A DNA stretch of 5,768 nt from JAYTUJ01 sp043744615 (GTDB taxonomy: Bacteria; Patescibacteriota; Minisyncoccia; Phycocordibacterales; CAIRYW01): assembly GCA_043744615.1 (NCBI GenBank), contig JAYTUJ010000039.1, positions 1 through 5,768 of the forward strand. Direction: 5' to 3'. Position numbers and translations under genes: made by a program. Shown here piece by piece: positions 5,094 to 5,768 of the stretch. The notes under the pieces are model-generated. The model saw only the letters and a program-made list of their open reading frames with translations, was not told the origin of the DNA and searched no databases. The first letter of the stretch is position 1. Each line of letters begins with the position of its first letter.

Positions 5094-5768
5094 AAAAGAT
5101 TAGACAAAGCTTTATTACAAGCTTCTTTATACGCTTGTCTATTTTCTCCAGTTAGATATTGAAGAAAAAATGTGTTAAGTGCCATTATAAAATTTTCACA
5201 ATTCAAACCACGGATTTCATCATCTGCACTTCCTTCAACATAATCAAGGTCTGCAATAATAATCTCTAACCTTGTATGTGCTGTATCTACAGCTGAATTA
5301 TCTATAAAAAATCCCCAGGCATCGTTTGGTATAAAAATCTTTTTTTCATCTGCCTTTTTTAAAATACTAATTGAGTCTTGTAAAAATTGACCAAAATTAG
5401 TTATAGTTGTTATATTTTTTTCACTAATGTCTTGTGCAGTGTGGGCAAGATTTTCATTTCCAGTAACAAGAGTTTTGTCATTTTGATTTCCACTCGTCAT
5501 TAATACCATTGAATCATTCTCGTCGATTCGATATGTTGTCCACGTTGGTAAACCGGCATCAATTAAAGTTTTATAATTTTTTAACGCACGATGTGAATTA
5601 AACGTTGATCCTTGTGCTTCGTTATATACTTTTAAAACAAATCTGTGTGTAGGGCTTTTTGTTTCTTCGACAACAACAGAAGCTTTTACTGACATTACAA
5701 ATTCTGAGGTGCCATACATACCAAGTATTTCTTCGACTTCATCAATGTAAACTTCACTCACTCTGTCT
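5090..5768 (-). CDS. Unrecognised protein with kinase-fold-like features, probably 5'-truncated by the window
   Basis: At least 223 residues from a GTG at 5761; the frame remains open to the window edge (Asp, Arg codons before the GTG) and no ribosome site is visible, so the true start may lie outside. No family is confidently recognised, but the motif order recalls the small-molecule/protein kinase fold (numbering from the GTG). FVLKVYN (41-47) looks like the beta3 strand with the ATP-binding lysine K44. HRALKNYKTLIDAGLPTWTTY (57-77, outline) looks like the C helix and next strand, and SMVLMT (84-89) like the hinge. IPNDAWGFFID (144-154) sits where the catalytic loop would be, and IIADLDYV (167-174) where the metal-binding DFG/DxD would be. 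The usual HxD of the catalytic loop is not present, so it may be a divergent kinase or pseudokinase. It overlaps truB by 4 bases and is cotranscribed with it. The fold is inference only. Confidence 0.7.
   Translation of the reverse strand, partial: DRVSEVYIDEVEEILGMYGTSEFVMSVKASVVVEETKSPTHRFVLKVYNEAQGSTFNSHRALKNYKTLIDAGLPTWTTYRIDENDSMVLMTSGNQNDKTLVTGNENLAHTAQDISEKNITTITNFGQFLQDSISILKKADEKKIFIPNDAWGFFIDNSAVDTAHTRLEIIIADLDYVEGSADDEIRGLNCENFIMALNTFFLQYLTGENRQAYKEACNKALSNLL

Overview
The window looks like a piece of a small AT-rich bacterial genome, most plausibly a Patescibacteria/CPR (Parcubacteria-like) lineage. This is inferred from the streamlined TruB without a visible PUA domain, the very strong CGA preference for arginine in typA, short gaps, weak or absent Shine-Dalgarno sites and a small glycine-rich RRM protein. 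TGA acts as a normal stop (the kinase-like gene ends in ATGA overlapping truB), so code 11 fits and code 25 does not. Assignment to a lineage is inference; no rRNA is present.

Left part (1-941): the N-terminal fragment of a Fic-family protein, carrying the autoinhibitory motif, runs leftward off the window. Diverging from it is an unrecognised ~134-residue multi-pass membrane protein with its own promoter (TTGACT-17-TATAGT) and a clear intrinsic terminator. Both differ from typA in arginine codons, and the membrane gene is visibly richer in GC, so this part may be accessory DNA.

Middle (950-3753): typA/bipA, a complete ribosome-associated GTPase gene, has an extended -10 promoter and a short leader with a terminator-like hairpin. 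It is followed by a membrane-anchored protein resembling lytic transglycosylases.

Right part (3874-5768, all on the minus strand): a kinase-fold-like protein (probably cut by the window edge) overlaps truB (tRNA U55 pseudouridine synthase) by 4 nt, and an RRM RNA-binding protein gene follows truB.

The most interesting item is a pair of ~100-nt elements at 2808-2910 and 3762-3873. Each sits directly after a stop codon (typA on +, the RRM gene on -), in the same orientation relative to that gene. Both fold into the same three-way junction: a long outer stem, a hairpin with a single bulged T, and a GC-rich hairpin with a CGAC loop. Loops, linkers and the bulge are nearly unchanged, while the stems differ by paired compensatory changes and the outer arms are almost unrelated in sequence. 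This is direct evidence for a conserved RNA (or DNA hairpin) structure that probably also works as a terminator, and it may belong to a larger undescribed family.
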